Source: an uncultured Ruminococcus sp. (GTDB taxonomy: Bacteria; Bacillota; Clostridia; Oscillospirales; Acutalibacteraceae). Taken from it: DNA of 64,000 nucleotides. The position numbers and the translations under genes are program-made. Of the stretch, positions 6,498 to 16,277 are shown piece after piece. Where the stretch lies: positions 1 through 64,000 of the forward strand of contig CACZZB010000008.1 in the NCBI GenBank assembly GCA_902785555.1, in the 5' to 3' direction. Below the pieces are notes generated by a model. It saw only the letters and a list, made by a program, of their open reading frames with translations, searched no databases and was not told where the DNA came from. How positions within the stretch are numbered: the first letter of the stretch is position 1; each line of letters begins with the position of its first letter.

Positions 6498-8717
6498 GTG
6501 GAAGAAAAAAACGAATTATTGGAGCTTTGCGGAACTGTTGAAGATATAATTTACAGGAATCCCACAAACGGATATACCGTTATGACAATAGAAAGTGATG
6601 AATATATCACAACCGCTGTCGGTCTCATAACAAGCATTGATATAGGTGATGAACTCAAACTCATAGGCAATTGGAAGGTTCATAATACATACGGTGAACA
6701 GTTCGCTTTTGACTATTACGAACAGTCTATGCCCTCGACAAAGGAAAATATACTGAAATATCTCTCGGCAGGCACTGTAAAGGGTATCGGAAAGGCGACT
6801 GCAAAAAAAATCGTTGATACATTCGGTGAAAAAACTCTTGAAGTGATAAGGGATAATCCCGAAAAGCTCGCTACGATAAAAGGAATCTCAAAGGAAAAAG
6901 CAAAAGAATTGTCCGAGGATATAAAAAATACTTTCGGTATGCGTGAGATAATGATAGAATTGGGCGGTTATCCGATATCAATAAACGAATCCGTCAGAAT
7001 ATGGAAAGTTTACGGAAAGGATGCTGTCGATACGATAAAGGAAAATCCTTATGTACTGTGCAGTGAGGATATAGGAGTGGAATTTGCCCGTGCCGACAAC
7101 ATTGCCATCAAATCATTAAAAAAATCCCTTGATGATGAATACAGGATAAGAGCGGGTATCATTCATGTATTGTCCGAAAATACAAGAAACGGTCATACCT
7201 GTCTGCCAAAAGAAAAACTGCTTTATGCAATGGAGTATGAAAAGTTTCTGAATCTTAGCCGTAATATAGTTGAACCTGTCATTGAAGTAATGATAAAAGA
7301 CGGAAGTATCATTTCAAATGACATTGACGGAACGGAATTTTTATTTTTGCCGTCATATTTCAAGAGTGAAAGCTATGCTGCCGAAAAACTGAAAATAATG
7401 CTTGAACTCCCTCCTAAAAAAATCAAAGGTGCGGCAAAGGCTCTCAAGAATTTCGAGAAACAACAGACAATACAATACGCCGAATTACAGAAAGAGGCTA
7501 TTGTCAAGGCACTCGAAGGCGGAGTCCTTATACTTACAGGCGGTCCCGGTACGGGTAAAACAACCACTCTCAATGCTTTGATAGAATTATACAAACAATG
7601 CGGTCTTAAAGTCATTTTGGCTGCTCCGACAGGCAGGGCTGCTCAAAGAATGTCCGAGGTAACAGGTGAAGAAGCAAAAACTCTCCACAGGCTTCTTGAA
7701 GTTGAATGGGACAATAATCATCATGCAAGTTTCAAGAGAAATGGAAGAAATCTTCTTGAATGTGACGCTCTTATAATAGATGAACTCTCAATGGTAGATT
7801 CCCTTTTATTTGAGGGAGTTCTGAGAGCATTGCCTCTCGGATGCAGACTCATAATGGTTGGTGACAGTGACCAGCTTCCCTCGGTCGGTGCAGGAAATGT
7901 ACTCAGCGATCTTATTTCATCAGAAAAAATCCCCGTTGTACAGCTTACCGAAATTTTCAGACAGTCACTGAAAAGTCTTATCGTTACAAATGCCCATAAG
8001 ATAGTAAAGGGAGATTTCCCCGAAATAACCCGAACCGACAATGACTTTTTCTTCATGTCATACTCCGACCAGAATATCATTTCATCAAAAATTGCCGAAT
8101 TATGTTCTTCAAGGCTTCCGAATACCTACCATTTTTCACCGTTTGACGATATACAGGTACTATGCCCGTCAAGAAAAGGGGAATTGGGCGTAGTTCAGAT
8201 GAATATAAAACTTCAGAATGTTCTCAACCCTGAAATACACAGTTCAAAAGGCATTACCTCGGGCAATTATACTTTCTATAAAAATGATAAAGTCATGCAG
8301 GTAAAAAACAACTATGATATTTTATGGGAAAAATCAGACGGTACCGAGGGTATGGGAATATTCAACGGTGACATAGGAAAGATAATAAAAATAGACCATA
8401 AGGAAAAAATCGTCTATGTACAGTTTGATGACAAAACAGCCGAATATGATTTCGAGCTTTTGAATAATCTCGAATTAGCCTATGCAACGACCGTCCATAA
8501 AAGTCAGGGCAACGAATTCAATGCCGTTATCATTCCAATGTACGCCGTCCCATATCCGCTTTGTTACAGGAATCTGCTTTATACGGCTGTCACGAGAGCT
8601 AAAAAAATACTGATACTCATAGGCGAAATATCCACTATGCAGAGTATGATCGAAAATAACAATAAAACTCTGCGTTATTCGGCATTGAAATATTTCCTCA
8701 ATGCCGAAACAGAATAA
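6498..8717 (+). CDS. recD2: RecD2-type ATP-dependent DNA helicase
   Basis: 739 residues from a GTG with AAAAAGAGAG upstream. RecD2 is a 5'-3' superfamily 1B helicase found in bacteria without RecBC and linked to recombination and fork repair. Order: N-terminal OB-like region, helix-hairpin-helix motifs (VKGIGKATAKKI, about residues 92-103), Walker A GGPGTGKTT (348-356), Walker B DALIIDELSMVD, VGDSDQLPSVGAG, and the C-terminal UvrD-like TTVHKSQGNEF with TAVTRAKK. Length is normal. Only 20 bases separate the stop from the mreB-like gene, so the two are likely co-transcribed. Confidence 0.93.
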   Translation: MEEKNELLELCGTVEDIIYRNPTNGYTVMTIESDEYITTAVGLITSIDIGDELKLIGNWKVHNTYGEQFAFDYYEQSMPSTKENILKYLSAGTVKGIGKATAKKIVDTFGEKTLEVIRDNPEKLATIKGISKEKAKELSEDIKNTFGMREIMIELGGYPISINESVRIWKVYGKDAVDTIKENPYVLCSEDIGVEFARADNIAIKSLKKSLDDEYRIRAGIIHVLSENTRNGHTCLPKEKLLYAMEYEKFLNLSRNIVEPVIEVMIKDGSIISNDIDGTEFLFLPSYFKSESYAAEKLKIMLELPPKKIKGAAKALKNFEKQQTIQYAELQKEAIVKALEGGVLILTGGPGTGKTTTLNALIELYKQCGLKVILAAPTGRAAQRMSEVTGEEAKTLHRLLEVEWDNNHHASFKRNGRNLLECDALIIDELSMVDSLLFEGVLRALPLGCRLIMVGDSDQLPSVGAGNVLSDLISSEKIPVVQLTEIFRQSLKSLIVTNAHKIVKGDFPEITRTDNDFFFMSYSDQNIISSKIAELCSSRLPNTYHFSPFDDIQVLCPSRKGELGVVQMNIKLQNVLNPEIHSSKGITSGNYTFYKNDKVMQVKNNYDILWEKSDGTEGMGIFNGDIGKIIKIDHKEKIVYVQFDDKTAEYDFELLNNLELAYATTVHKSQGNEFNAVIIPMYAVPYPLCYRNLLYTAVTRAKKILILIGEISTMQSMIENNNKTLRYSALKYFLNAETE

Positions 8718-8737
8718 AAAATTTGGAGGAAAATTTT

Positions 8738-9757
8738 ATGCAGTCTGATTTGGCAATAGATCTCGGAACTTCAAATACAAGGATCTTCGTTGAAAATAAG
8801 GGACTTGAAGTTGACGAACCCTCGGTCATAGCCGTCAATACGGAGGAAGAAACTATCATCTCTGTCGGAAAGGAAGCATATCAGATGCTCGGAAGAACAT
8901 CGGACAAAAAGCTTGCCGCATATCCCATAACAGGCGGTGTCATATCCGATTTTGCAATGGTCGAGGCTATGTTGAAGACATTCCTTAAAAGAGTGACAAA
9001 ATCTTCAATAGGAATGCCCAAGGCAGTAGTATGTGTTCCAAAAGGAATTACAGAAGTTGAAAAAGGTGCTCTTGTAAACGTCATAAGCAGTTCGGGTATA
9101 CGAAAAGTCTGTATAATCGAAGAACCCGTTGCAGCGGCTATCGGTGCCGGAATAGACATAAGCAGTCCGCACGGCTCACTTATAGTCAACATCGGAGCAG
9201 GTACAACTCAGATTGCCGTCATATCACTCGGAGGTATCTCCGTTTCAAAATCTGTCAAAAATGCCGGAAACTCAATGGACGAGGATATAATCAAATACAT
9301 CAAGAAAACTTATAATATGCTCATAGGCAAGCGTACAGCCGAACAAGCCAAGATAAAGGCCGGCAGTGTGATATCGGGCACAGTTCCGGGTACATACGCA
9401 ATAAAAGGCAAATGTCTTGTAAAAGGTATGCCGATAAAAGTCGACATTGATGCCGAGGAACTTATTGAACCGCTTAAAAAAACCGCTGATATGATAATTT
9501 CACAGATACAGGATATTTTAGTTGAAACTCCTCCTGAGCTTCTGGCTGACATATACACCGACGGACTGACCCTGACAGGCGGTACAGCGAATCTAAAAGG
9601 CATAGACAAACTTATACATGAACAAACGGGGCTTAAAGTAAATACTGTCAGTGAACCCGAAAAATGCGTCATCAAAGGATGCGGAGAAGCTATAAAATAC
9701 ATAGATTCAAAGCCGTCAAAAAAAGGCGGTATAAATCCTATTATAGAAAAATACTGA
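8738..9757 (+). CDS. MreB/Mbl-family actin-like protein
   Basis: 339 residues from ATG 8738, chosen over the in-frame TTG at 8723 because GGAGGA (8725-8730) sits 7 bases before the ATG. The actin/Hsp70 ATPase folds are clear: DLAIDLGTSNTRIF (phosphate 1), GVISDFAM, IIEEPVAAAIGAG, LIVNIGAGTTQIAV (phosphate 2) and LTGGTANLKG (adenosine). MreB homologues polymerise under the membrane to guide cell-wall synthesis. No mreC/mreD partners are adjacent, and IGAGTT replaces the usual IGGGTT, so this may be a secondary paralogue. Confidence 0.88.
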   Translation: MQSDLAIDLGTSNTRIFVENKGLEVDEPSVIAVNTEEETIISVGKEAYQMLGRTSDKKLAAYPITGGVISDFAMVEAMLKTFLKRVTKSSIGMPKAVVCVPKGITEVEKGALVNVISSSGIRKVCIIEEPVAAAIGAGIDISSPHGSLIVNIGAGTTQIAVISLGGISVSKSVKNAGNSMDEDIIKYIKKTYNMLIGKRTAEQAKIKAGSVISGTVPGTYAIKGKCLVKGMPIKVDIDAEELIEPLKKTADMIISQIQDILVETPPELLADIYTDGLTLTGGTANLKGIDKLIHEQTGLKVNTVSEPEKCVIKGCGEAIKYIDSKPSKKGGINPIIEKY

Positions 9758-9769
9758 TTTGTTTTTATA

Positions 9770-10411
9770 TCAATCAAGCGTTGCTGCTGCTATCGACATA
9801 CACATAATACTCCCTGCACCCTCCGCTCTCAATACATTACAACATTCCGCCATGGTATTTCCAGTTGTTACAATGTCATCTATCAACAATATCCTTTTGG
9901 CTTTAATATCAGCTTTTGGACATATACTGTATACCCCTTTGACATTCTCACGCCTTTGCTGTAAATTCAGGTCATGCTGATTTTTATTGTTCTTGGTCTT
10001 TTCGAGCAAAGTCCTGCACGGTTTGTCGAAATATTCACCGACCATTTCGGCAACTTTCCTTGACTGATTGAAACCTCTTTCATTCTCCCTGAGTTTTGAA
10101 AGAGGAACAAATGTTATTATATCAAAGTCATCTGCTGTCCCTGTACTCTCTATCGCACTGCAAATGGCTTTTGCATAGCTTTTCGCATTAAAAGAAATAC
10201 CCTTGAACTTGTAGTTCAGAATAGACCGCCTCACCCTTGAATCATAAAAGAATGGTGAAATACAAGTTATCCCTGCATCCGTATGTGAAATTTTCGGGGT
10301 CTTGTCAAGTTCATAATAACATTCTTCACACTCGGTCAGACCGAATTTTATAATTTTGCCACAATACGGACATTTATTAGGAAATATTACCGACAAAATA
10401 CGCTCTATCAT
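9770..10411 (-). CDS. comF: ComF family protein (phosphoribosyltransferase-like)
   Basis: 213 residues, typical length. An N-terminal zinc knuckle with Cys14, Cys17, Cys28 and Cys31 is followed by a type I phosphoribosyltransferase fold whose PRPP loop is ILLIDDIVTTGNT near the C-terminus. ComF homologues take part in uptake of transforming DNA in competent species and are widespread elsewhere. Converges with the mreB-like gene (12-base gap) and diverges from the lipoprotein gene. Confidence 0.88.
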   Translation of the reverse strand: MIERILSVIFPNKCPYCGKIIKFGLTECEECYYELDKTPKISHTDAGITCISPFFYDSRVRRSILNYKFKGISFNAKSYAKAICSAIESTGTADDFDIITFVPLSKLRENERGFNQSRKVAEMVGEYFDKPCRTLLEKTKNNKNQHDLNLQQRRENVKGVYSICPKADIKAKRILLIDDIVTTGNTMAECCNVLRAEGAGSIMCMSIAAATLD

Positions 10412-10453
10412 ATTAAAATCACCTCTTTTTGAAATATATTATAACACAGGTAC

Positions 10454-10482
10454 TTGAATTAAGGAATAAAATAGGTTATAAT
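10454..10482 (+). promoter_or_regulatory. Promoter of lipoprotein gene
   Basis: TTGAAT (10454-10459), 17 bases, TATAAT (10477-10482), 34 bases before the ATG. Confidence 0.75.
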
Positions 10483-10516
10483 AGCTTTTGAAAAAAATTG
10501 AAAGGGAAAGTTTGGA

Positions 10517-11050
10517 ATGAAAAAAATAATTACAGGAATATTGGGAATATTGACCGCTGCATCACTGGCAGGCTGTATGAGCACAGGTCCGAAGCTTGAA
10601 AAGTTATCTACCGATGATGCACCCGATGCCGAAAATATAAAATCAAGTGATTATAAAGATAATCTCGAGGGTCTTGAAAAATATCTGACAGCACTTGATT
10701 ATATCCCGTCAAACGCTGAAGCTACCGACATGATGTACAGCGTTATCGGTGCAAAAGACGGTGACAGATACAATTTCCTCGTTAACAACTCAACGGTATT
10801 CGTAGAACTCTATGAATATGAACCCGACAAACTGAATGATGAAGGCAAAAGAGTTATTGAAGAAGTAAAAGCAAACGGTGAATTCTATGTTTTTGGCAAG
10901 GATACGGAACTTGACGGAAATGTAGCTTATCCTGCAACTCTCTCGGCAAACGGCAAATATTTATTATTATACACCGACAGCTCAAACGATGTAAAAAACA
11001 TACAGCGTAAAGCCGATTTTGAAACAGCCGTAAAAGATTTTTATAAATAA
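10517..11050 (+). CDS. Putative lipoprotein, unknown function
   Basis: 177 residues. Signal sequence MKKIITGILGILTAASLAGC with lipobox LAGC (Cys20). The mature part is acidic and mixed alpha/beta, with no cysteine cluster or catalytic motif I recognise. Own promoter and terminator, so it is monocistronic. AAAGGGAAAG lies before the ATG. Confidence 0.78.
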   Translation: MKKIITGILGILTAASLAGCMSTGPKLEKLSTDDAPDAENIKSSDYKDNLEGLEKYLTALDYIPSNAEATDMMYSVIGAKDGDRYNFLVNNSTVFVELYEYEPDKLNDEGKRVIEEVKANGEFYVFGKDTELDGNVAYPATLSANGKYLLLYTDSSNDVKNIQRKADFETAVKDFYK

Positions 11051-11056
11051 CATCAG

Positions 11057-11095
11057 AAAATGCCGACACTGCTTTGTGCCGGCATTTATTTTTAT
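11057..11095 (+). terminator. Terminator between lipoprotein gene and pflA
   Basis: AAATGCCG (11058-11065) with CGGCATTT (11080-11087), then ATTTTTATT. It may also serve the converging pflA. Confidence 0.82.
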
Positions 11096-11838
11096 TCCGA
11101 TTTTCCGTTTATGAGGATATCCTCGGCAGTTTTTATCTGTTCCCGATTCGGAACAGGAACGCCTTCAAGCGAATAAGGTATGCCCAATTTCTGCCATTTC
11201 ATAAGTCCCAATGTATGATAGGGCAGTATTTCCACTTTTTCAACAGTTTTAAGAGTTTTTATAAAATCGTGCATTTCTTTAAGAGAATTTTCATCATCTG
11301 TAATATTCGGTACAAGAACGTGTCTTATCCACATTTTCTTGTTATTATCCGAAAGCCACCTTGCAAGCGAAATTATATTCTCATTCCCGAAACCTGTCAG
11401 TTCTCGGTGTTTTTCATTTTCCCACTCTTTTATATCAAGTATGACCAAATCCGTAACTTGCATCAGTTCTCTGAATTTGTCAATATAATCACTGTTTTCC
11501 GAAAAAGGCTGACCTGCCGTATCAATGACGGTATGGATATTTTCTTTTTTAGCCAGCTTAAAAAACTCCGTCACAAATTCCATTTGTAATAACGGTTCTC
11601 CTCCGCTGACGGTGATACCGCCGTTATTCTTCCAATAAGTCTTATATCTTCTTACACGATTGAATAAATCAATCGGTGTCCATTCATCTCCGCCCGATAA
11701 ACTCCATGTTTCGGGATTATGACAAAATTTACATCTCAGTTTACAGCCCTGCAAAAATACTACGAATCTCACTCCAGGACCGTCTACCAATCCAAAAGTT
11801 TCCAATGAATTTACATGACCTATAATTCTGTTTTCCAT
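11092..11838 (-). CDS. pflA: Pyruvate formate-lyase activating enzyme
   Basis: 248 residues from ATG at 11838, where GAGGAC precedes the start; a longer frame exists but runs into dispersed-repeat DNA. Radical SAM enzyme that makes the glycyl radical on PflB. The cluster motif CKLRCKFC gives Cys32, Cys36 and Cys39, next to HNPETW; the TVSGGEPLLQ motif follows. It lies downstream of pflB, separated by a repeat-filled gap of 86 bases. Confidence 0.96.
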   Translation of the reverse strand: MENRIIGHVNSLETFGLVDGPGVRFVVFLQGCKLRCKFCHNPETWSLSGGDEWTPIDLFNRVRRYKTYWKNNGGITVSGGEPLLQMEFVTEFFKLAKKENIHTVIDTAGQPFSENSDYIDKFRELMQVTDLVILDIKEWENEKHRELTGFGNENIISLARWLSDNNKKMWIRHVLVPNITDDENSLKEMHDFIKTLKTVEKVEILPYHTLGLMKWQKLGIPYSLEGVPVPNREQIKTAEDILINGKSE

Positions 11839-11857
11839 AAAAATGTCCTCAATAAAA

Positions 11858-11924
11858 TTGGCAATGTGCAATAAAACCGCTGTCAGTAATAATTGCACAT
11901 TGCACACTGCTAATTGCTAATTGT
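11858..11924 (-). repeat. Dispersed intergenic repeat, copy A
   Basis: On the minus strand, directly after the pflB stop: CAATTAGCAATTAGCAGTGT followed by GCAATGTGCAATTATTA, then an inverted echo (TTGCACATTGCCAATT) before pflA. The same words occur at 24617-24657 and 32645-32682. See those entries and the findings. Confidence 0.75.
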
Positions 11925-14189
11925 TTAAAGTGTTTTGTGGCAGGTACGGGAAATTACGTCCATCTGCTGTTCTTTTGTAAGGTCAATAAACTTAACAGCA
12001 TAACCCGATACACGGATAGTAAAGTTGGCATATTCTTCTTTTTCGGGGTGTTCCATAGCGTCAATGAGCTTTTCCGTACCGAATACGTTTACATTGAGAT
12101 GATGTGCTCCCTGGTCAAAATATCCGTCCATTACCTGAACAAGATTATTTATTCTTTCCTGTTCGTCATGTCCCAAAGCATCGGGGCTTATCGTCTGAGT
12201 ATTTGAAATTCCGTCCAATGCCCAATGATAAGGCAGTTTCGCAACGGAATTAAGTGACGCAAGCAAGCCGTTCTTTTCTGCACCGTAGCTTGGATTTGCA
12301 CCCGGTGCAAGAGGTGTTCCCGCACGTCTTCCGTCAGGCATATTTGATGTTGCCTTTCCGTATACGACATTTGATGTAATGGTAAGGATAGACGTTGTAG
12401 GCTCGGAATTTCTGTAAGTATGATGTTTCTTTATCTTTTCGAGGAAAGTTTTGAGAAGCCAAAGTGCAATATCGTCTGCACGGTCATCATCATTGCCGTA
12501 TCTCGGGAAATCGCCCTTTGTGGAGAAATCCACGGTTATTCCCGCATCATCTCTTATAGGCTTTACAGTAGCATATTTTATCGCACTCAGAGAGTCAACG
12601 ACATGGGAAAATCCTGCTATACCTGTTGCGAATGTTCTCCTTACATCTGTATCTATAAGAGCCATTTCAGCGGCTTCATAATAATATTTATCGTGCATAT
12701 ACTGAATGAGATTAAGTGTATTCACATACAAGCCTGCAAGCCAGTCCATCATTTTTTCATATTTCTCTATAACTTCATTATAATCAAGAATTTCCGATTT
12801 GATAGGACTGTAAGCAGGTGCAACTTGTTCACGGTTTTTAGCGTCAACACCACCGTTAATTGCATAAAGCAGACATTTCGCAAGATTTGCCCTTGCTCCG
12901 AAAAACTGCATTTCTTTACCCGTCTGTGTAGCGGAAACACAGCAGCATATCGAATAGTCATCTCCCCATACAGGCTTCATTACATCATCATTTTCATACT
13001 GTACGGAGCTTGTATTTATAGAAATCTTGGCAGCATATTTCTTGAAGTTTTCAGGCAGTGCCGATGAATACAGAACTGTCAGATTCGGTTCGGGAGAAGG
13101 TCCCATATTTTCAAGAGTATGCAGGAAACGGAAATCGTTCTTGGTTACCATTGAACGACCGTCAACACCTATTCCGGCTACTTCAAGGGTAGCCCATACA
13201 GGGTCGCCTGAGAAAAGCTGATTATATGACGGTATACGGGCAAATTTTACCATTCTGCACTTCATAACAAAATGGTCAATAAGTTCCTGAGCCTCTTTCT
13301 CGGTTATGATACCTTTCTGCAAATCCCTGTTGATATATATATCAAGGAAAGTCGATACTCTGCCGACACTCATTGCTGCACCGTTCTGTGTCTTGATAGC
13401 GGCAAGATATCCGAAATACAGCCACTGCACGGCTTCACGGGCATTTGTTGCAGGCTTGGAAATATCACAGCCATATATCTTTGCCATTTCCTTCATGCCC
13501 TGCAATGCTCTTATCTGTTTAGCGAGTTCCTCACGAAGTCTTATGACATCATCCGTCATTGTACCGTCACCGCAGTTTGCAAAGTCCTGCTTCTTATAAT
13601 AAATAAGATTATCAATGCCGTACAGTGCAACACGTCTGTAATCGCCTACTATTCTGCCACGGCCGTATGTATCGGGCAGACCCGTTATTATCTTATTATG
13701 TCTTGCAGCTTTCATTTCGGGAGTATATGCGTCAAAAACTCCCTGATTGTGAGTAGTCACATATTCTGTAAATATTCTGTGAAGTTCAGGGTCGGGAGTA
13801 TAACCGTTGGTTTCACAGGCCTGTTCAGCCATCTTTATACCGCCAAAAGGCATAAATGCTCTTTTCAGCGGCAAGTCCGTCTGTAAGCCGACTATCTTTT
13901 CCAATTCCGGCTCATCTTCAAAAATATATCCTGCACCATAAGCGGTCAGACCAGAAACCACTTTTGTTTCCATGTCAAGAACACCGCCTTTGGCTCTTTC
14001 AGCCTTCTGGAGTCTTTGAACCATATCCCAGAGTTTATTTGTAGCCTCGGTAGGACCCTCAAGGAAATTTTCATCACCGTCATAAGGTGTATAATTCTTT
14101 TGAATAAAATCTCGGACATTGATTTCCTCTTTCCATATCCTGCCCTCAAAGCCGTCCCAAGCTGCGGGATTTTCCATTCTCTTAAACAT
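11925..14189 (-). CDS. pflB: Formate C-acetyltransferase (pyruvate formate-lyase)
   Basis: 754 residues, the usual length. Converts pyruvate and CoA to formate and acetyl-CoA under anaerobiosis. The catalytic cysteines sit in [19 protein letters not shown] (Cys416-Cys417) and the glycyl radical at Gly729 in IRVSGYA near the C-terminus. [10 protein letters not shown] and [11 protein letters not shown] are also typical. A sigma-A promoter lies at 14230-14258. The stop codon abuts dispersed repeat A. Confidence 0.98.
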   Translation of the reverse strand: MFKRMENPAAWDGFEGRIWKEEINVRDFIQKNYTPYDGDENFLEGPTEATNKLWDMVQRLQKAERAKGGVLDMETKVVSGLTAYGAGYIFEDEPELEKIVGLQTDLPLKRAFMPFGGIKMAEQACETNGYTPDPELHRIFTEYVTTHNQGVFDAYTPEMKAARHNKIITGLPDTYGRGRIVGDYRRVALYGIDNLIYYKKQDFANCGDGTMTDDVIRLREELAKQIRALQGMKEMAKIYGCDISKPATNAREAVQWLYFGYLAAIKTQNGAAMSVGRVSTFLDIYINRDLQKGIITEKEAQELIDHFVMKCRMVKFARIPSYNQLFSGDPVWATLEVAGIGVDGRSMVTKNDFRFLHTLENMGPSPEPNLTVLYSSALPENFKKYAAKISINTSSVQYENDDVMKPVWGDDYSICCCVSATQTGKEMQFFGARANLAKCLLYAINGGVDAKNREQVAPAYSPIKSEILDYNEVIEKYEKMMDWLAGLYVNTLNLIQYMHDKYYYEAAEMALIDTDVRRTFATGIAGFSHVVDSLSAIKYATVKPIRDDAGITVDFSTKGDFPRYGNDDDRADDIALWLLKTFLEKIKKHHTYRNSEPTTSILTITSNVVYGKATSNMPDGRRAGTPLAPGANPSYGAEKNGLLASLNSVAKLPYHWALDGISNTQTISPDALGHDEQERINNLVQVMDGYFDQGAHHLNVNVFGTEKLIDAMEHPEKEEYANFTIRVSGYAVKFIDLTKEQQMDVISRTCHKTL

Positions 14190-14229
14190 ATATTCTATAA
14201 ACCCCTCTCATTACTTTCTTTATGATTTA

Positions 14230-14258
14230 ATAATATATCCGATTGATTTATTTGTCAA
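14230..14258 (-). promoter_or_regulatory. Promoter of pflB
   Basis: On the minus strand TTGACA (14253-14258), 17-base spacer, TATTAT (14230-14235); the ATG is about 40 bases downstream. Confidence 0.8.
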
Positions 14259-14304
14259 CATTAAAAAAAATCCTTATAAAATAATTGTTCATATAACCAA
14301 AAAA

Positions 14305-14319
14305 TGATAATAATTATCA
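14305..14319. promoter_or_regulatory. Perfect Fur-type 7-1-7 box
   Basis: TGATAATAATTATCA equals the TGATAAT-N-ATTATCA consensus of Gram-positive Fur boxes with no mismatch. It lies 47 bases upstream of the pflB -35 element and about 118 bases upstream of the helicase -35. The match is seen; binding by Fur, Zur or PerR is inference. Confidence 0.6.
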
Positions 14320-14356
14320 TTTTAAATAGCCAAATTAACAAACAATTTCAATCAGC

Positions 14357-14404
14357 ACCACAATATATTGTGGTCATATTTTTTTAGATACAAAATATTG
14401 TGGT
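14357..14404. promoter_or_regulatory. Tandem NrdR-like palindromes
   Basis: Site 1 is the perfect palindrome ACCACAATATATTGTGGT (14357-14374). Site 2, TACAAAATATTGTGGTA (about 14389-14404), repeats its core. The cores CAATATATTG (14361-14370) and CAAAATATTG (14391-14400) are exactly 30 bases apart, three helical turns. Core and spacing resemble paired NrdR boxes (CwAtATaTwG). Confidence 0.5.
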
Positions 14405-14437
14405 ATACAAAAATATAAAAGTATATTTTCAAAAAAA

Positions 14438-14466
14438 TTGACATTTTATAAATTATCTGATAGAAT
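14438..14466 (+). promoter_or_regulatory. Promoter of the DEAD-box helicase gene
   Basis: TTGACA (14438-14443), 17-base spacer, TAGAAT (14461-14466); the start codon is 46 bases further on. Confidence 0.8.
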
Positions 14467-14512
14467 TATAAGGTTATAAAGAAAAATGGATTTTTAAAGA
14501 AAGAGGAAAGAA

Positions 14513-16249
14513 ATGGAATTTATAAGTAATTTTGAAGAAATGGAACTTGACCCGAAAATACAGCGTGCTATCGAGGAAATGGGCTTTGAGCAGCCGACCG
14601 AAATTCAGGCACAGGCTATACCGCTCATAAGACAAGGCTTTGATGTGATAGGACGTTCACAGACAGGCACAGGCAAAACTATGGCTTTTGCGATACCTGC
14701 CGTTGAAAAAATAGACATATACCGTGAAAAAAATGCCGTACAGGTTCTGATAATGTGTCCGACAAGGGAATTGGCAGTTCAGTGCAGTGAGGAAATAAAA
14801 AGACTGACCAAATATTCGGGCGGAGTAAAGCCCGTTGAAGTCTATGGCGGTGCGGCTATGGACAGACAAATCACACGTCTTAAACACGCTAATATAGTCA
14901 TAGGCACTCCCGGCAGAATCATGGACCACATGAGAAGAAAAACTCTTAAACTCGATAATATAAAATTAGTTGTTCTTGATGAAGCTGATGAAATGCTGAG
15001 TATGGGATTCAAAGAGGATATGGAAACCATTCTCCGTGAAACTCCCCAAGACCGTCAGACAGTATTATTTTCTGCCACCATGCCACCGTCTATCATGGCT
15101 ATCACGGAAGAATTTCAGAAAGACCCGAAACTCATACAGATAAACAAAAAACAGGTCACTGTTGATAATATAGAACAAAATTATGTAGATGTACCCATGG
15201 GAAGAAAATCTGATGCTTTGAAACTTCTTCTGCATTATTACAAACCGTCACTTGCAATGGTATTCTGTAATACAAAAAAAATGGTTGATGAATTGTCGGA
15301 GGATTTAGTTAAAAGCGGATTCAATGCCGAAGCCCTTCACGGTGATTTGAAACAGTCACAGCGTTCAACTGTCATGGATAAATTCCGTTACGGTTCAACT
15401 GCTATCCTCGTTGCAACAGACGTTGCCGCAAGAGGTATTGATGTCAATGACGTAGAAATAGTATTCAACTACGATATTCCACAAAACAACGAATACTACG
15501 TTCACAGAATCGGCAGAACAGGACGTATCGGCAAAAAAGGTACTTCCATAACTATATGCAGCGGCAGACGACAGGTCATCACAATGAAAGAAATCGCCCA
15601 TGCCCTCAAATCTACCGTCACTGAAATAGATGTCCCCACAAATGCCGATATCCATTCACGAATAAACGAAACAAATGCTCAGAAAGTTGAAGAAACCCTC
15701 AGCGGAGAAATTTCACAGCAATATAAAGATATGGTCAATTCTCTGCTTGCAAAAGGCTATTCCCTTTTCGATATAGCTTCGGCAGGTCTGCAAATGAATT
15801 TCTCACAGACCGAAACGAATATCTCCGATATAGTCAAGGAAAGAAAACAATATAAAAATGCCGATAACAAATTCAGCAAAATTATCCTTGATATAGGCAG
15901 GGCAAGCCGTGTCGCTCCGAATCACCTTGTCGCTTCAATCACCGAGAGAAGTATGCTTCACGGTGCGGATATCGGAAAGATTGAAATATATGACGATTAT
16001 TCCGTTGTAGCAATACCTTCCGCAAGTGCCGATGAAGTTATTGACATGATGTACGGAGCAAAAGTCTGTGGAAAGCCCGTTAAAACAAGACTCTTTGAAG
16101 AAAAACTCAATCGTTCCGAAAGACGTTCAAACAAATTTGATAATAATAAAAAGAAAAATCATTCTTCAAAGAATATCTCCAAACAATCAAGTAAAAAGCC
16201 CGTTCATTCAAGAAAAAATGCCTCTCGCCACTCAAAAAGACAAGGATAA
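14513..16249 (+). CDS. DEAD-box ATP-dependent RNA helicase
   Basis: 578 residues. Two RecA-like domains: Q motif GFEQPTEIQ, Walker A SQTGTGKT, PTRELA, TPGRIMD, DEAD (VLDEADEML), SAT, then VATDVAARGIDV and HRIGRTGR. The C-terminal region contains a DbpA-type RNA-binding domain (about residues 455-530), followed by a Lys/Ser/Arg-rich tail. This layout fits the DeaD/CshA group that unwinds rRNA and mRNA in ribosome assembly and cold adaptation. AAAGAGGAAAG precedes the ATG. Confidence 0.94.
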   Translation: MEFISNFEEMELDPKIQRAIEEMGFEQPTEIQAQAIPLIRQGFDVIGRSQTGTGKTMAFAIPAVEKIDIYREKNAVQVLIMCPTRELAVQCSEEIKRLTKYSGGVKPVEVYGGAAMDRQITRLKHANIVIGTPGRIMDHMRRKTLKLDNIKLVVLDEADEMLSMGFKEDMETILRETPQDRQTVLFSATMPPSIMAITEEFQKDPKLIQINKKQVTVDNIEQNYVDVPMGRKSDALKLLLHYYKPSLAMVFCNTKKMVDELSEDLVKSGFNAEALHGDLKQSQRSTVMDKFRYGSTAILVATDVAARGIDVNDVEIVFNYDIPQNNEYYVHRIGRTGRIGKKGTSITICSGRRQVITMKEIAHALKSTVTEIDVPTNADIHSRINETNAQKVEETLSGEISQQYKDMVNSLLAKGYSLFDIASAGLQMNFSQTETNISDIVKERKQYKNADNKFSKIILDIGRASRVAPNHLVASITERSMLHGADIGKIEIYDDYSVVAIPSASADEVIDMMYGAKVCGKPVKTRLFEEKLNRSERRSNKFDNNKKKNHSSKNISKQSSKKPVHSRKNASRHSKRQG

Positions 16250-16277
16250 TATTCAATTCAGGCGGTGAATTTCAGAT

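Noticed and set aside
12420-13067. Open frame of 215 codons antisense to pflB
   Set aside because: Lies wholly inside the well-supported pflB gene, has a Cys/Ile-rich composition with no domain, and is a by-product of the codon use on the other strand.
14335-14341. TTAACAA, a possible Rex half-site upstream of pflB
   Set aside because: The partner half TTGTTAA is absent at the required distance, so it is only a seven-base chance match.
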